Part shown: positions 1-5,051 of the stretch, piece by piece
Numbering within the stretch: position 1 is the stretch's first letter
Layout of the letters: every line of letters begins with the position of its first letter
DNA from: Parachlamydiaceae bacterium
Lineage (GTDB): Bacteria; Chlamydiota; Chlamydiia; Chlamydiales; Parachlamydiaceae
Direction of reading: 5' to 3'
Length of the DNA stretch: 6,439 nucleotides
Assembly: GCA_030679615.1 (NCBI GenBank)
Contig: JAUXSJ010000277.1
Coordinates: forward strand, 1-6,439
Made by a program: the position numbers and the translations under genes
Notes under the pieces: model-generated
What the model was told of the DNA's origin: nothing
Databases searched by the model: none
The model's input: only the letters and a program-made list of their open reading frames with translations

Positions 1-1
1 T

Positions 2-343
2 GATAAAATGATTTATAAAGGAACAGATCCCTTAATTGATAGCTACAGTACGTTTTATGACAATGAGCACTTGAAATCGACTGGACTAGAAATCTATTTA
101 CGTGAGCATGGAATTAGGGATATTGTTGTTGCTGGATTAGCAACAGATTATTGCATAAAATATTCGGTATTAGATGCTTTAGAATTAGGGTTTAATGTTT
201 ACGTCATCATAGATGCGTGTAAAGGAGTTAATTTAAATTTAAATGATTCACACTTAGCTTGTGAAAAAATGATTCAAGCAGGAGCGACTTTACTGTCATT
301 TAGTGATTTGAAGGATCTTTTGGTTGCCGATAAAAAGAAATGA
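2..343 (+). CDS. pncA: Nicotinamidase, C-terminal part (5' end outside window)
   Basis: Nicotinamidase hydrolyses nicotinamide to nicotinate and ammonia in cytoplasmic NAD salvage (isochorismatase-like hydrolase fold). The frame is already open at the left edge, so the first ATG seen (8-10) is probably internal. The text DKMIYKGTDPLIDSYS is the family's central motif, and its lysine (codon 17-19) aligns with the catalytic lysine. GLATDYC carries the nucleophilic cysteine (codon 152-154) just after the conserved hydrophobic strand. The first catalytic aspartate and the metal-binding Asp/His residues would lie upstream and cannot be checked. About 114 codons are visible, roughly the C-terminal half of a usual protein of about 200 residues. 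The gene ends with TGA and its last 44 bp overlap the convergent small membrane-protein gene. A related isochorismatase-family amidase is the main alternative, but the KG-(x)n-DSYS and ATDYC pair favours PncA. Confidence 0.88.
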   Translation, partial: DKMIYKGTDPLIDSYSTFYDNEHLKSTGLEIYLREHGIRDIVVAGLATDYCIKYSVLDALELGFNVYVIIDACKGVNLNLNDSHLACEKMIQAGATLLSFSDLKDLLVADKKK

Positions 344-524
344 GCGATTGAAAAGACCACGCGGTTAAAAGTCCCAGTATAATAAAAAAAATAGCTCCTG
401 TCCAACCTGGCAGGATAAAATTTCCAATGATGACTGGAATATCCCAAAGGGCTCGAACTAAATTGGCAATAGATACTAAGGCAACTAGGAAGGTGATAAG
501 AAAAAGAGGTGTTTTGTCTGGCAT
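300..524 (-). CDS. Small two-helix membrane protein, unknown function
   Basis: This 74-residue protein is not one I recognise. Two hydrophobic segments are visible, at about residues 7-27 and 41-65, joined by a short loop with PGW near its end. The tail (SFYRQPKDPSNH) is polar. This predicts an inner-membrane hairpin with both ends on the same side. The ATG is preceded only by an A-rich stretch (AAAAAAAAGAAAACTT), not a clear Shine-Dalgarno, so translation initiation looks weak. The 3' end overlaps pncA tail to tail by 44 bp, so these 3' ends are antisense to each other. The composition is that of a real membrane protein rather than a shadow frame: the hydrophobic blocks are clean and most of the ORF lies outside pncA. 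A candidate promoter sits just upstream. Confidence 0.6.
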   Translation of the reverse strand: MPDKTPLFLITFLVALVSIANLVRALWDIPVIIGNFILPGWTGAIFFIILGLLTAWSFQSLISFYRQPKDPSNH

Positions 525-546
525 AAGTTTTCTTTTTTTTATCTAA

Positions 547-575
547 TCTATAATCGTCACAGATTTATTTATGAA
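547..575 (-). promoter_or_regulatory. Candidate promoter of the small membrane-protein gene
   Basis: Read on the minus strand, TTCATA (570-575, 4/6 match to TTGACA) is followed after exactly 17 bp by TATAGA (547-552, 4/6 match to TATAAT). Transcription would start near 540, leaving a leader of about 16 nt before the ATG. In a sequence this AT-rich, such matches occur by chance, so the spacing and position are the only support. Confidence 0.28.
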
Positions 576-590
576 GCAAAATATTTATTC

Positions 591-627
591 ATCTTGCCAA
601 TCAAAATTTACTCATGATTGACAAGAT
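591..627 (-). terminator. Hairpin after the His-cluster gene, possible terminator
   Basis: Two 13-nt arms (591-603 and 615-627) form an inverted repeat with an 11-nt loop. The only non-Watson-Crick position (597/621) is C-A in plus-strand RNA but G-U in minus-strand RNA. The stem is therefore complete only in a minus-strand transcript, the direction of the histidine-cluster gene whose stop lies 18 bp upstream. What follows on that strand is AT-rich (GAATAAATATTTTGC) but not an uninterrupted U tract. It could be an intrinsic terminator or a 3'-end stabilising stem. Confidence 0.45.
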
Positions 628-644
628 ATTGAATTATTGAATGT

Positions 645-1103
645 CTAAATTAAATGTCTTTCGTTTGTTGAAATCAATTTAATTGATTTAACCGTTACAA
701 CTGGTGGTCCAATTGCTGGATTTGCTAAGACAGATAATACAGCATCATAAGTTCTGAGAATGACATGTTCGTGATTGTGATGATGAGAGCATGAATGATG
801 TGAATGGTCAGCTTCTATAGCATTTATTTCTTCTTCATCATTTAATTCTTTAGTATCTACTAAAAGATCACTTACAATTTCGATTGTTTTAATATTGTAA
901 TGAACATTCCAACCGTAATTTATACCTGGAGTTGTTCTTACTATATCAACAATAAATTCATTTTGTCCAATTGTTCCTAATGGATTAATAGCTGTCAATA
1001 TGCTTTCGTAAATGTTGATGCTTTGATTTAAGTTTGATGTAATTGCATGAGTCGTTGATACGAATGATAGACTTGCAATGAGTCCAAATAAAAGTTTCTT
1101 CAT
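645..1103 (-). CDS. Exported protein with histidine cluster, possible metal binder
   Basis: The protein has 152 residues and I do not recognise its family. It begins with a textbook Sec signal peptide: MKK, a hydrophobic core LLFGLIASLSFV, then STTHA, with likely cleavage after residue 20. The mature part is expected in the periplasm or beyond. Its first half looks like beta-rich sequence, followed by an acidic stretch (residues 85-99, rich in E and D). A cluster at 100-113 then has eight histidines and one cysteine (Cys105). About 40 ordinary residues with a VLANPAIGPPVV segment come last. Such clusters in exported proteins often bind Zn, Ni, Co or Cu, but that is inference here. The start is fixed by a strong AAGGAG (1109-1114 on the minus strand) five bases before the ATG. 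No metal transporter or regulator is adjacent, so context gives no further help. Confidence 0.75.
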   Translation of the reverse strand: MKKLLFGLIASLSFVSTTHAITSNLNQSINIYESILTAINPLGTIGQNEFIVDIVRTTPGINYGWNVHYNIKTIEIVSDLLVDTKELNDEEEINAIEADHSHHSCSHHHNHEHVILRTYDAVLSVLANPAIGPPVVTVKSIKLISTNERHLI

Positions 1104-1140
1104 AGAATCTCCTTCAAGGTTATTTATTCTCCTGAATCCA

Positions 1141-1168
1141 ATTCAAACGGCGCTTTTACCTTTGTCAA
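1141..1168 (-). promoter_or_regulatory. Candidate promoter of the His-cluster gene
   Basis: A perfect TTGACA lies on the minus strand at 1163-1168. It is followed after 16 bp by TTGAAT (1141-1146, 4/6 match to TATAAT). This puts a start about 30 bp before the ATG. A second perfect minus-strand TTGACA at 1209-1214 has no good partner. The support is consensus matching only. Confidence 0.27.
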
Positions 1169-1292
1169 GTTCAGGTTTATCGATAACATTCCATATGCCT
1201 TGACATCTTGTCAAATAAAAATTTCAAACATTAAGCCAAAAAATTTTTTTTACGATTAACATTTTTCAACTTAAGCCATAAAATCGCAAAAT

Positions 1293-1409
1293 ATTACCAC
1301 TGAGATTGCTGAGAACACATAGAAAGAAGAAAGATTTGAGGAAAATAAACTTTTATTCTGTCTTATTATCTCATACTTTATTTATGCCCTCAGTGATCTC
1401 AGTGGTAAT
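1293..1409. repeat. 117-bp element with 21-bp inverted ends (MITE-like or stem-loop)
   Basis: The ends at 1293-1313 and 1389-1409 are inverted copies matching at 19 of 21 positions, with outer sequence ATTACCACTGAGAT. Weaker similarity (CATA...AAAG) continues about 12 bp inward on both sides. The two mismatched positions (1307/1395 and 1308/1394) become U-G and G-U in plus-strand RNA, so a plus transcript could form an unbroken 21-bp stem. The left arm also contains an irregular 9-bp rhythm (CACTGAGAT, TGCTGAGAA, CACATAGAA). The interior is AT-rich and noncoding. No clear target-site duplication flanks it. It may be a small palindromic repeat or MITE, or a strong terminator beyond prs. Copy number cannot be judged from one window. 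Confidence 0.6.
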
Positions 1410-1444
1410 TTTTATTACTTTGTGGGTTAATTTGATAGCATTGA

Positions 1445-2371
1445 TTAGATTTTATGATTACTTAAATCTGATAGGATAATATCTGAAAAAAGAGACGCTA
1501 CTGATAAAACAGTAATTTTTTTATTTGAAGTTACCTGACTGTTTTGGATAATGCTATTTGTTGTGATCATCGTTTCGATGGGGCTTTTTTCAATTTTTTC
1601 GATCGCATCATTTATAAATAATCCATGGCCAACAATAGCAACGATGCGTTTTGCGCCTAGTTTTTTACATGCTTCTGCCGCTTGAATGAGGGTGCTTCCT
1701 GTAGAACACATGTCGTCAGGTAAAATAACAGTACGATCTTTAACATCACCAACAAAAAATTGAATATTTACTTGATAAGGATTGATTCTTTCTTTTTCGA
1801 TTAATCCTACAGGAAAACCTAAGGCTTTAGCGTAATTCACTGCAATTTTAATACCACCTTTATCAGGTGCAATCACTATTGGGTTATCAAATTGATGTGT
1901 TCTACAATAAGGAATGAGTAATGAACGACTTAATAGGTGTTCAACAGGAATATCAAAAAATCCTTCAATTTGTTCAGAATGTAAATCTAAAGTGATTAAT
2001 CGATGAATACCACTAATTTTTAATAAATTGGCAACAACCTTAGCTGAAATGGGGACACCGGATTTGTCTAGTCTATCTTGTCTTGCATACCCGTAATAAG
2101 GTAGAATTATCGTTATTTGTTTTGCTGAAGCACGTTTTAATGCATCAATGATTAGAAGGAGTTCGATCAAATGTTGGTTTATATTTGGAAATAAAGATTG
2201 AATAACGTAAACATTTCTATTCTGAACAGATTCTAAAAGCTGAATGGAAATTTCACTATCAGGAAAATTTTCTATTTTTATCTGTCCTAGCGGTATATTA
2301 ACAAGGTTTGAAATTTCATGGGCTAAAGGCAGATTGGAAGAGCCGCTAAATATAAGAGGATGCAATTCCAT
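1445..2371 (-). CDS. prs: Ribose-phosphate pyrophosphokinase (PRPP synthetase)
   Basis: The enzyme transfers pyrophosphate from ATP to ribose 5-phosphate, giving PRPP for purine, pyrimidine, NAD, His and Trp synthesis. The 308 residues match the usual length. Visible in order are the start region LIFSGSSN, FPDSE (36-40, usually FADGE), the ATP-site stretch PYYGYARQDR (91-100), and DLHSEQIEGFFDIPVEHL (129-146) with the conserved His131. Then come APDKGG (168-173), the flexible-loop residues Lys193 and Arg195 in EKER, and the PRPP loop DDMCSTGST (219-227). In common bacterial enzymes the loop reads DDMIDTAGT or similar and the flexible loop KRR. Here Ser replaces the loop Asp, and Pro precedes DD. 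ISTGGT-type loops are known, as I recall, from archaeal PRPP synthetases. It follows the upstream exported-protein gene by 8 bp, with AAGG six bases before the ATG. Confidence 0.93.
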   Translation of the reverse strand: MELHPLIFSGSSNLPLAHEISNLVNIPLGQIKIENFPDSEISIQLLESVQNRNVYVIQSLFPNINQHLIELLLIIDALKRASAKQITIILPYYGYARQDRLDKSGVPISAKVVANLLKISGIHRLITLDLHSEQIEGFFDIPVEHLLSRSLLIPYCRTHQFDNPIVIAPDKGGIKIAVNYAKALGFPVGLIEKERINPYQVNIQFFVGDVKDRTVILPDDMCSTGSTLIQAAEACKKLGAKRIVAIVGHGLFINDAIEKIEKSPIETMITTNSIIQNSQVTSNKKITVLSVASLFSDIILSDLSNHKI

Positions 2372-2377
2372 TAAGAA

Positions 2378-2382
2378 CCTTA
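2378..2382 (-). promoter_or_regulatory. prs ribosome-binding site overlapping the upstream stop codon
   Basis: On the minus strand the stop codon TAA of the upstream gene runs straight into GG, giving TAAGG. The AAGG lies six bases before the prs ATG. Ribosomes ending the first gene would release at the prs initiation site, which suggests translational coupling and a shared transcript. Confidence 0.55.
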
Positions 2383-3024
2383 TATTTTTAAATTCGTTAA
2401 TGCTTCGATTTCTTCTATATGCATGTTCAATGTATTTGCATTTTTATCCGTTGGAAGATTTTTATAAGCCACGTAGGCTTGAATGTAATAATATAGTTCA
2501 AAAAGACGTTTTTCTAAAAATTTCATGGTTTTTTCTTGATTGGCATCAGGATTAAGTTTCAAGAGGGGATAACTTATTCTTAAGGTGTCTCTGCTCCAAT
2601 GATTAAAGGCTTTATTGATTTTATGATTAATAGACCCATCATTTTCAATTAAAGCGCATGTCATATCGACGACATGATTGATATCAAGCTTTAATGCTTT
2701 TTCTAATTTCCAAATTTCAACTCTATAAAGATTAAATTTTTTTGTGCTTGATCTGAGAGTTTCAAGATGATCATAATAAGAATCAACCATAATGTTGATG
2801 ACATCTTGTTTAATTGATTCGTAATAACATTCAAATTTTTGAAATGAAGATTCATGTTTAAAATAACCAATAAGTTTTGCTACAAGTTCTAGCTCAAAAT
2901 TTGTAAAATCAGCCCAAGGTACAGATTCTCCATATCCTATCTCTGTATCGTTTTCATCAGGATAAATTGTTAACGGAAAAAGTAATAAAACAAATGAAAA
3001 AAATTTAATAATTTTAAAAATCAT
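2380..3024 (-). CDS. Exported protein of unknown function, upstream of prs
   Basis: I do not recognise this 214-residue protein. The N-terminus is signal-peptide-like: positively charged residues at 4 and 7, a strongly hydrophobic run at 8-20, then YPDEND, with likely cleavage around residue 21-24. The mature part is mixed charged and aromatic, with long stretches that look alpha-helical (about 42-90, 95-125 and 160-190). It has two cysteines (66, 123), many Tyr, Phe and Trp residues, and no further membrane segment. This suggests a soluble periplasmic or secreted helical protein. The ATG has only AAAG before a T run, so its ribosome-binding site is weak. It ends 8 bp before prs and probably shares its transcript. 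That arrangement does not obviously imply a role in PRPP metabolism. Confidence 0.68.
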   Translation of the reverse strand: MIFKIIKFFSFVLLLFPLTIYPDENDTEIGYGESVPWADFTNFELELVAKLIGYFKHESSFQKFECYYESIKQDVINIMVDSYYDHLETLRSSTKKFNLYRVEIWKLEKALKLDINHVVDMTCALIENDGSINHKINKAFNHWSRDTLRISYPLLKLNPDANQEKTMKFLEKRLFELYYYIQAYVAYKNLPTDKNANTLNMHIEEIEALTNLKI

Positions 3025-3060
3025 AAAAAAACTTTAAAAATGAGCGTTGAACATCAAAAC

Positions 3061-3074
3061 TTTACTTAAGTAAA
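3061..3074. promoter_or_regulatory. Perfect 14-bp palindrome, possible operator
   Basis: The sequence TTTACTTAAGTAAA is identical on both strands and is centred about 43 bp upstream of the exported-protein start codon. Its symmetry and position suit binding of a dimeric regulator controlling the exported-protein/prs pair. An AT-rich background raises the chance of such palindromes, so the operator reading is inference. A weaker inverted repeat follows immediately (3077-3083 with 3094-3100, 7-bp arms). Confidence 0.35.
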
Positions 3075-3099
3075 ATAAACATTTTTTTACAACAATGTT

Positions 3100-3128
3100 T
3101 TTAGAAATTAAAACATGTAAATTTTCAA
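3100..3128 (-). promoter_or_regulatory. Weak candidate promoter of the exported-protein/prs pair
   Basis: On the minus strand, TTGAAA (3123-3128) is followed after 17 bp by TCTAAA (3100-3105). Each half matches the consensus at four or five of six positions. The predicted start near 3093 would leave a leader of about 70 nt containing the palindrome at 3061-3074. The support is consensus and spacing only. Confidence 0.2.
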
Positions 3129-3159
3129 GTTGCCATTTTAAATGCCAGTTTTTTTATGC

Positions 3160-3202
3160 AGGGAGAGGTGAAGTAGAAGAGAGGAAGGGGGAGATGGGAA
3201 AA
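3160..3202. other. Purine tract with G runs
   Basis: Of 43 plus-strand bases only three (3169, 3174, 3195) are pyrimidines. G runs of 3, 2, 2, 5 and 3 occur within it, preceded by a T run ending ATGCA and followed by an A-rich stretch. This stands out strongly from the AT-rich surroundings. It could adopt a two-tier G-quadruplex or triplex, or reflect a G-rich RNA, but nothing in the sequence decides between these. Confidence 0.5.
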
Positions 3203-3350
3203 TTATAAAAATAATAAAAAATAAATATCTTGTAATTTTTTAAATGTTTTCTTTTTCTATTTTGCGTATCCCTATCATTTTACGTTAAAAAAATTGACAC
3301 ACAAAAGTAGCCTTACTTAACGACCTTTTCAACAAGAAGCAACCCTACTA

Positions 3351-3397
3351 TATCTACTTATCTTGTTTATCCTGTTCTTTATCCTTTCTATCTTGTA
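3351..3397 (+). repeat. Degenerate TATC tandem repeat
   Basis: Five copies of TATC begin at 3351, 3359, 3368, 3380 and 3389, spaced 8, 9, 12 and 9 bp. The approximate unit is TATCYTGTT, and the copies at 3359 and 3389 share the octamer TATCTTGT. The tract is almost entirely pyrimidine apart from the A of TATC and a few G's. It lies about 180 bp upstream of tyrS. Confidence 0.45.
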
Positions 3398-3501
3398 AGT
3401 TATATTTATGAAATATACGAAAAGCTGGTTTGTTGATTTGGAATTTGTCTATTAAATTTGTAAGAATTTGGCTTTTACAGGGTCGATCTATTCTTTTGAG
3501 A

Positions 3502-3530
3502 TTGACATAAAAATTAAACATTTAGACAAT
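3502..3530 (+). promoter_or_regulatory. Candidate promoter of tyrS
   Basis: A perfect TTGACA (3502-3507) is followed after 17 bp by GACAAT (3525-3530, 4/6 match to TATAAT). Transcription would start near 3537, leaving a leader of about 40 nt. Of the possible promoters in this window it has the best -35 and the ideal spacing. The leader carries only a weak GGATGAG before the ATG. Confidence 0.45.
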
Positions 3531-3577
3531 GTCCCCACATCAATCTACTTATGCTCAAATGGATGAGATTATAGTTT

Positions 3578-4855
3578 ATGACAAATATTATTGAAGTATT
3601 ACAGGAAAGAGGATTCATCGATGCGATGACCTCAGAAGAAGATTTAAAGCGGTTGACGAATAGTCCTTCACGTATTTATTGTGGTTTTGATCCGACAGCT
3701 GATAGTCTTCATCTTGGAAACTTTGTTCCGATTATGGGTTTGGCTTGGTTCCAAAAATTTGGGCATACACCTGTAGCAATTATTGGTGGAGCTACAGGCA
3801 TGATTGGTGATCCCTCTGGAAAAGCAGCTCAAAGACAACTTTTAGATGAAACAACAATTAAAATTAATCTTGAAGGGATTCGTAAAAATTTAGAAGTTAT
3901 TTTAGATTTTAATCATCCTACATCCAAAGCAATTATTTTAAACAACTACGAATGGTATAAAGATTTTTCTTATGTTCATTTTTTAAGAGATGTGGGTTCA
4001 TTATTTCGCGTTGGAACTATGTTAGGAAAAGAAAGCGTAAGACTACGTATGCAGTCTGAAGAAGGAATGAGCTATACTGAATTTAGTTATCAAATTTTAC
4101 AAGGCTATGATTTTTTACACCTTTTTAAACATCACGGCGTTTCAATTCAACTAGGTGGAAGTGATCAATGGGGAAATATTACTGCAGGAACCGATTTAAT
4201 CAGGCGTGTTGAAGGTAAGTCTGCTTTTGGAATCACTTTCCCATTGCTAACTAAAAAAGACGGTCAAAAATTTGGTAAATCTGAAAAAGGGGCAATTTGG
4301 TTGTCTCCTGAAAAGCTTTCTCCCTATGAGTTTTATCAATATCTTGTGAGAGTTGAAGATGAGGATGTGATTCAGCTTATGCGTATGCTCACGTTTATGG
4401 ATATGCATGAAATAAGAAATTATGAAAAAATGTTAAAAGACAATACATGCCCTCCACGTACAGCTCAAAAGAGGTTGGCTGAAGAAGTCACTAAAATTGT
4501 TCATGGAAATGAAGGATTTCAAAAAGCTTTAAAAGTGACACAAAGTATTTCACCAGGCTCAGAAACTGAGTTGGATGTGAGTACATTAGAAAGTATTGCC
4601 TCTGATATGCCATCTTGCCAATTAACAAAAGATCAAGTGATAAATAAAAATATTATTGATTTGATTGTTGAATTAGGTTTACAGCCTAGTAAAAAAAAGG
4701 CAAGAGAGGTGATGAAAGATGGTAGTGTTTACCTCAATAATAAAAAAATTGAAGACCAAACATTGCTAATCCAAGAAAATTTACTTATTGATGGACGTCT
4801 AATATTACTTTCTATAGGGAAAAAAAACAAACTTCTACTCAATGTAAATGGATAA
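3578..4855 (+). CDS. tyrS: Tyrosyl-tRNA synthetase
   Basis: This class Ic synthetase attaches tyrosine to tRNA-Tyr in the cytoplasm. Its 425 residues are full length for the bacterial type. The Rossmann catalytic domain starts with YCGFDPTADSLHLGN, containing Tyr34 and Asp38 of the tyrosine pocket and the HIGH-type signature HLGN (45-48). Next comes GGATGMIGDPSGK (70-82). Tyr171, Gln175 and Asp178 (YQILQGYD) complete the tyrosine pocket, and QLGGSDQWGNI (191-201) lies next to it. The KMSKS-type loop is KFGKS (231-235). The anticodon-binding region follows, and an S4 RNA-binding domain occupies about 358-425 (SKKKAREVMKDGSVYLN). No key residue is missing. In-frame codons upstream hit a stop at 3572-3574, so the ATG at 3578 is the only sensible start. 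It leads the plus-strand block ahead of ihfA, but a 196-bp gap suggests separate expression. Confidence 0.97.
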   Translation: MTNIIEVLQERGFIDAMTSEEDLKRLTNSPSRIYCGFDPTADSLHLGNFVPIMGLAWFQKFGHTPVAIIGGATGMIGDPSGKAAQRQLLDETTIKINLEGIRKNLEVILDFNHPTSKAIILNNYEWYKDFSYVHFLRDVGSLFRVGTMLGKESVRLRMQSEEGMSYTEFSYQILQGYDFLHLFKHHGVSIQLGGSDQWGNITAGTDLIRRVEGKSAFGITFPLLTKKDGQKFGKSEKGAIWLSPEKLSPYEFYQYLVRVEDEDVIQLMRMLTFMDMHEIRNYEKMLKDNTCPPRTAQKRLAEEVTKIVHGNEGFQKALKVTQSISPGSETELDVSTLESIASDMPSCQLTKDQVINKNIIDLIVELGLQPSKKKAREVMKDGSVYLNNKKIEDQTLLIQENLLIDGRLILLSIGKKNKLLLNVNG

Positions 4856-4882
4856 AAAATAAAAAGATTCTCGAATTTTAAA

Positions 4883-4927
4883 AAATGTATTATACATTTA
4901 AGTGATAACCAGTTATTCAAAATTGAA
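4883..4927. repeat. Three successive small dyads after tyrS, possible terminator
   Basis: Starting 28 bp after the tyrS stop, three inverted repeats follow almost back to back. These are AAATGTA/TACATTT with a 3-nt loop (4883-4899), ATAAC/GTTAT around CA (4905-4916), and TTCAA/TTGAA around AA (4916-4927). They have few G-C pairs. The first is followed by a T run only when read on the minus strand, where no gene enters. A tyrS terminator or protein-binding sites are possible, but neither is well supported. Confidence 0.3.
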
Positions 4928-4972
4928 TGAAAGTATTTTCAAAGGATTTAGGTAATAAAAAGACTAAAAAAT

Positions 4973-5000
4973 TTGAGAAGGGAAAAGCGAAAATTATTGT
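4973..5000 (+). promoter_or_regulatory. Weak candidate promoter of ihfA
   Basis: TTGAGA (4973-4978, 5/6 match) is followed after 16 bp by TATTGT (4995-5000, 4/6 match). The start would fall near 5007, about 45 nt before the ATG. The -10 lies in the loop region of the inverted repeat at 4987-5014, so binding there could affect transcription. This rests on consensus only. Confidence 0.28.
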
Positions 5001-5014
5001 GAACGAAATTTCGC
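4987..5014. repeat. Inverted repeat upstream of ihfA, possible operator
   Basis: The arms 4987-4995 and 5006-5014 (GCGAAAATT and AAATTTCGC) match at eight of nine positions around a 10-nt centre. The right arm lies within a perfect 10-bp palindrome, CGAAATTTCG (5004-5013). The position, 38-65 bp before the ihfA start codon and over its candidate promoter, suits a regulatory site. Autoregulation by the HU/IHF protein is one possibility, but this is inference. Confidence 0.35.
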
Positions 5015-5051
5015 CACAAAATTAAAGTGTAAAACTAAGGAGATTGCATCT

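Larger units (their letters stand above)
1104..1444. other. 341-bp noncoding gap between prs and the His-cluster gene
   Basis: No credible reading frame lies here. Right next to the His-cluster gene are its ribosome-binding site and candidate promoter. At 1231-1238 and 1271-1278 the octamer TTAAGCCA occurs twice in direct orientation, exactly 40 bp apart, each copy followed by an A-rich run. The 117-bp inverted-repeat element (1293-1409) fills most of the rest. The prs stop codon marks the right border. The His-cluster gene and prs point the same way, but this gap makes a shared transcript unlikely. Confidence 0.7.
3025..3577. other. 553-bp divergent noncoding region between the exported-protein gene and tyrS
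   Basis: No convincing gene is present, though the two flanking genes point away from each other. Contents in order are the palindrome at 3061-3074, a purine-rich G-run tract (3160-3202), very AT-rich DNA (3203-3290), a lone TTGACA (3294-3299) without a good -10, a pyrimidine-rich TATC repeat (3351-3397), and the tyrS promoter candidate (3502-3530). Small frames exist: 37 codons at 3095-3208, 15 at 3408-3455 and 7 at 3551-3574, none with a clear ribosome-binding site. No tRNA fold was found. The length is large for an intergenic region here, so an undetected small RNA is possible. Confidence 0.6.

Noticed and set aside
2244..2555. 103-codon plus-strand frame
   Set aside because: It runs antisense across the prs start and the end of the upstream gene, both of which have far better coding evidence. 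It has no recognisable protein features or ribosome-binding site.
3095..3208. 37-codon plus-strand frame with three cysteines (KTCKFSSCHFKC)
   Set aside because: It has no ribosome-binding site, spans the purine tract, and is short enough to arise by chance. It is mentioned only because the cysteine spacing caught the eye.
3470..3540. Possible tRNA or T-box leader before tyrS (GGGTCGATC resembles a T arm)
   Set aside because: No acceptor stem, anticodon arm or T-box core sequence could be found around it. T-box control would also be unexpected in this group.
4729..4920. 63-codon minus-strand frame
   Set aside because: Most of it is antisense to the S4 domain of tyrS. The composition (Phe, Ser and Leu runs) is what antisense of AT-rich Lys/Glu codons gives.
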